64,000 nucleotides of DNA from Arthrobacter sp. H35-D1 (GTDB lineage: Bacteria; Actinomycetota; Actinomycetes; Actinomycetales; Micrococcaceae), in the NCBI RefSeq assembly GCF_030063185.1, contig NZ_JASISP010000016.1:1-64000 (forward strand). Direction: 5' to 3'. The notes under the pieces are model-generated. The model was not told where the DNA came from. It searched no databases and saw nothing but the letters and a program-made list of their open reading frames with translations. Made by a program: the position numbers and the translations under genes. This document shows, piece after piece, positions 62,854 through 64,000 of the stretch (positions within the stretch are counted from its first letter, which is position 1; each line of letters starts with the position of its first letter).

Positions 62854-62986
62854 GCCGTCGTGCGTCTGCGCGCGGGTGGGGCCTGCTGCCCGGCTGCTTG
62901 CCTCCACGGCAGCTTTCGTTTGGCAGGTGATGCGGGTGTTCGGCGAAAATACCCGCATCAGCTGCCAAACAGATGAGCTCGCCCGG
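62854..62986. repeat. 133-bp direct repeat, copy B
   Basis: The same unit as copy A. Its inverted repeat (62918-62940 and 62948-62970) carries two mismatches. A further isolated right arm, identical to that of copy A, follows at 62989-63011, and short GATGAGCTCGCCCAG and ATGAGCTCGCCCAGG remnants follow at about 63015-63055. Confidence 0.88.
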
Positions 62987-63110
62987 ACAACACCCGCATC
63001 AGCTGCCAAACAGATGAGCTCGCCCAGCCAATCCGGTATGAGCTCGCCCAGGCTATACGAGACATGCACGTAGGAACAATACGAGTCGAACGGGCTGGAA
63101 TCGATCGGGT

Positions 63111-64000
63111 TCAGCCCCCGGCATTGCCGGTTTCCGGCTGGGCTACCGCTGCATGCCTGCCCCGAGCCTGCGCACCCGCGGCGTAATCTGCCTCTGCCCC
63201 ATCACGCTCGGTGCCAACATCTTTCGGCTCGGGGCCCTCCTCCAAAATCGGCTCGCGGTCGATGCTGGTGGCCAGCGGAATCTCCTTGAGGAACAGCAGC
63301 AAGACCCCGGCCAATAGCAGCAGCGGCACCATGTAGACAAATATGGGTGTCAGGGCGTCGTTGTAGGAGCCGATCACAACCGAGCGCAGCTGATCAGGCA
63401 GCTGACGCACAATTTGGGGTGTCAGCGAGTTCAGGCTGCCGGCGCCCGGTCCTCCACTGCCCGCAGCGGCTCCGCTTTCGGCGAGACGTTCGGTCAGGAT
63501 TTGGACCAACCGGTGGGCAAACAAGCTGCCGACGACGGCCGAGCCCAGCGACGCACCGATCTGGCGGAAGTAATTGTTGGATGCCGTGGCCATCCCGACC
63601 TGCGAATTCGGGAACTGGTTTTGCACAATCAAGACGAGGATCTGGATGCTCATGCCCAAACCGATGCCCATGATGGCCAGGTACACGCAGATGATCCACA
63701 CGGGCATGGTGGCCGTCATGCTGGAGAGCAACACCAGCGCACCGGCCACAATGAACATGCCGGTGATGGGGAGCCACTTGTAGCGGCCGGTCTTGGTCAC
63801 CAATTGTCCGGAACCGATGGACGTCAACAGCAGCCCGGCCATCATCGGGATCATCAGGAATCCGGCCTGTGTGGCATTGGCGCCGGTGACCATTTGCAGG
63901 TAGGTCGGCAGGTACGCAAGCGTGCCAAACATGGCGATGCCCGTGATCAGCCCCGCCGACGTGGTGAGATTGAAGTTGCGGTCCTTGAACAAGTGCAGGG
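63111..64000 (-). CDS. MFS efflux transporter of the DHA2 type (C-terminal part; start lies beyond the window)
   Basis: The frame is open through the window edge (a TTG at 63992 is internal, preceded in frame by residues L-H). The 296 residues seen cover about the last seven helices and a hydrophilic tail. FKDRNFNLTTSAGLITGIAM and SNNYFRQIGASLGSAVVG align closely with the pump at 15136-16800. It is a drug:proton antiporter of the EmrB/QacA group. Its regulator, if adjacent, is outside the window. Confidence 0.92.
   Translation of the reverse strand, partial: LHLFKDRNFNLTTSAGLITGIAMFGTLAYLPTYLQMVTGANATQAGFLMIPMMAGLLLTSIGSGQLVTKTGRYKWLPITGMFIVAGALVLLSSMTATMPVWIICVYLAIMGIGLGMSIQILVLIVQNQFPNSQVGMATASNNYFRQIGASLGSAVVGSLFAHRLVQILTERLAESGAAAGSGGPGAGSLNSLTPQIVRQLPDQLRSVVIGSYNDALTPIFVYMVPLLLLAGVLLLFLKEIPLATSIDREPILEEGPEPKDVGTERDGAEADYAAGAQARGRHAAVAQPETGNAGG

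Noticed and set aside
62659-62976. Short open frames inside the 133-bp repeats
   Set aside because: They arise from the repeat itself, lack ribosome sites, and the palindromes give mirror products on both strands.
62637-63055. Repeats considered as a CRISPR array
   Set aside because: There are only two long copies plus fragments, no regular spacers, and no cas gene nearby.

Overview
The window comes from a high-GC Gram-positive actinobacterium, most likely Arthrobacter or a close relative in the Micrococcaceae. The grounds are the homodimeric-type AceE start, the DUF3263/LytR_C pair, the DUF2530/cold-shock/DUF3027/SerC block, an actinobacterial XPB helicase with its partner, a DtxR/IdeR regulator, a solitary WXG100 protein, c-di-AMP riboswitches ahead of cell-wall hydrolases, and frequent GTG/TTG starts. 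I see no rRNA, tRNA, CRISPR array, phage or intact insertion sequence.

Layout. 1-175: start of aceE. 0.6-1.4 kb: an SDR oxidoreductase. 1.8-5.2 kb: a purine-breakdown cluster (NCS2 permease, uricase, HIU hydrolase, OHCU decarboxylase). 5.4-5.9 kb: a Bcp peroxiredoxin. 6.4-10.1 kb: aldehyde dehydrogenase, CoA-transferase and crotonase. 10.2-14.2 kb: a tightly overlapping operon of an IclR regulator, a HutG-like hydrolase, a fused binding-protein/permease and an ATPase. 14.5-16.8 kb: TetR plus a 14-TM efflux pump. 16.9-29.4 kb: mostly housekeeping (Fem transferase, ThrE exporter, siderophore-interacting protein behind an iron box, Ung, DUF3263, LytR_C, TM2 protein, GroEL behind CIRCE, RNase H fusion, WXG100, two-component system).

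The accessory heart is 29.4-51.9 kb, which reads as a locus for sulfated glycosaminoglycans. Two Tat-exported PL8 lyases, one of hyaluronate/chondroitin-AC type and one of chondroitinase-ABC type, would cut the polymer outside the cell. A lipoprotein-dependent ABC importer, in one operon with two sulfatases, would bring in sulfated oligosaccharides. Four sulfatases, a GH29 fucosidase, a DUF2264 protein, a Gfo/Idh/MocA dehydrogenase and a TIM-barrel isomerase, all without signal peptides, would finish the breakdown in the cytoplasm. A GntR-headed, LacI-bodied regulator is the likely switch. No GH88 unsaturated glucuronidase, no importer ATPase and no formylglycine-generating enzyme is present in the window.

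52-60 kb returns to core genes: a methyltransferase, XPB and its partner, DUF2530, a cold-shock protein, DUF3027, SerC and IdeR. From 60.2 to 62.5 kb two c-di-AMP riboswitches precede an M23 peptidase and an NlpC/P60 hydrolase. From 62.6 to 63.0 kb a non-coding stretch holds a 133-bp direct repeat carrying long palindromes, and the window ends inside a second DHA2-type efflux gene.
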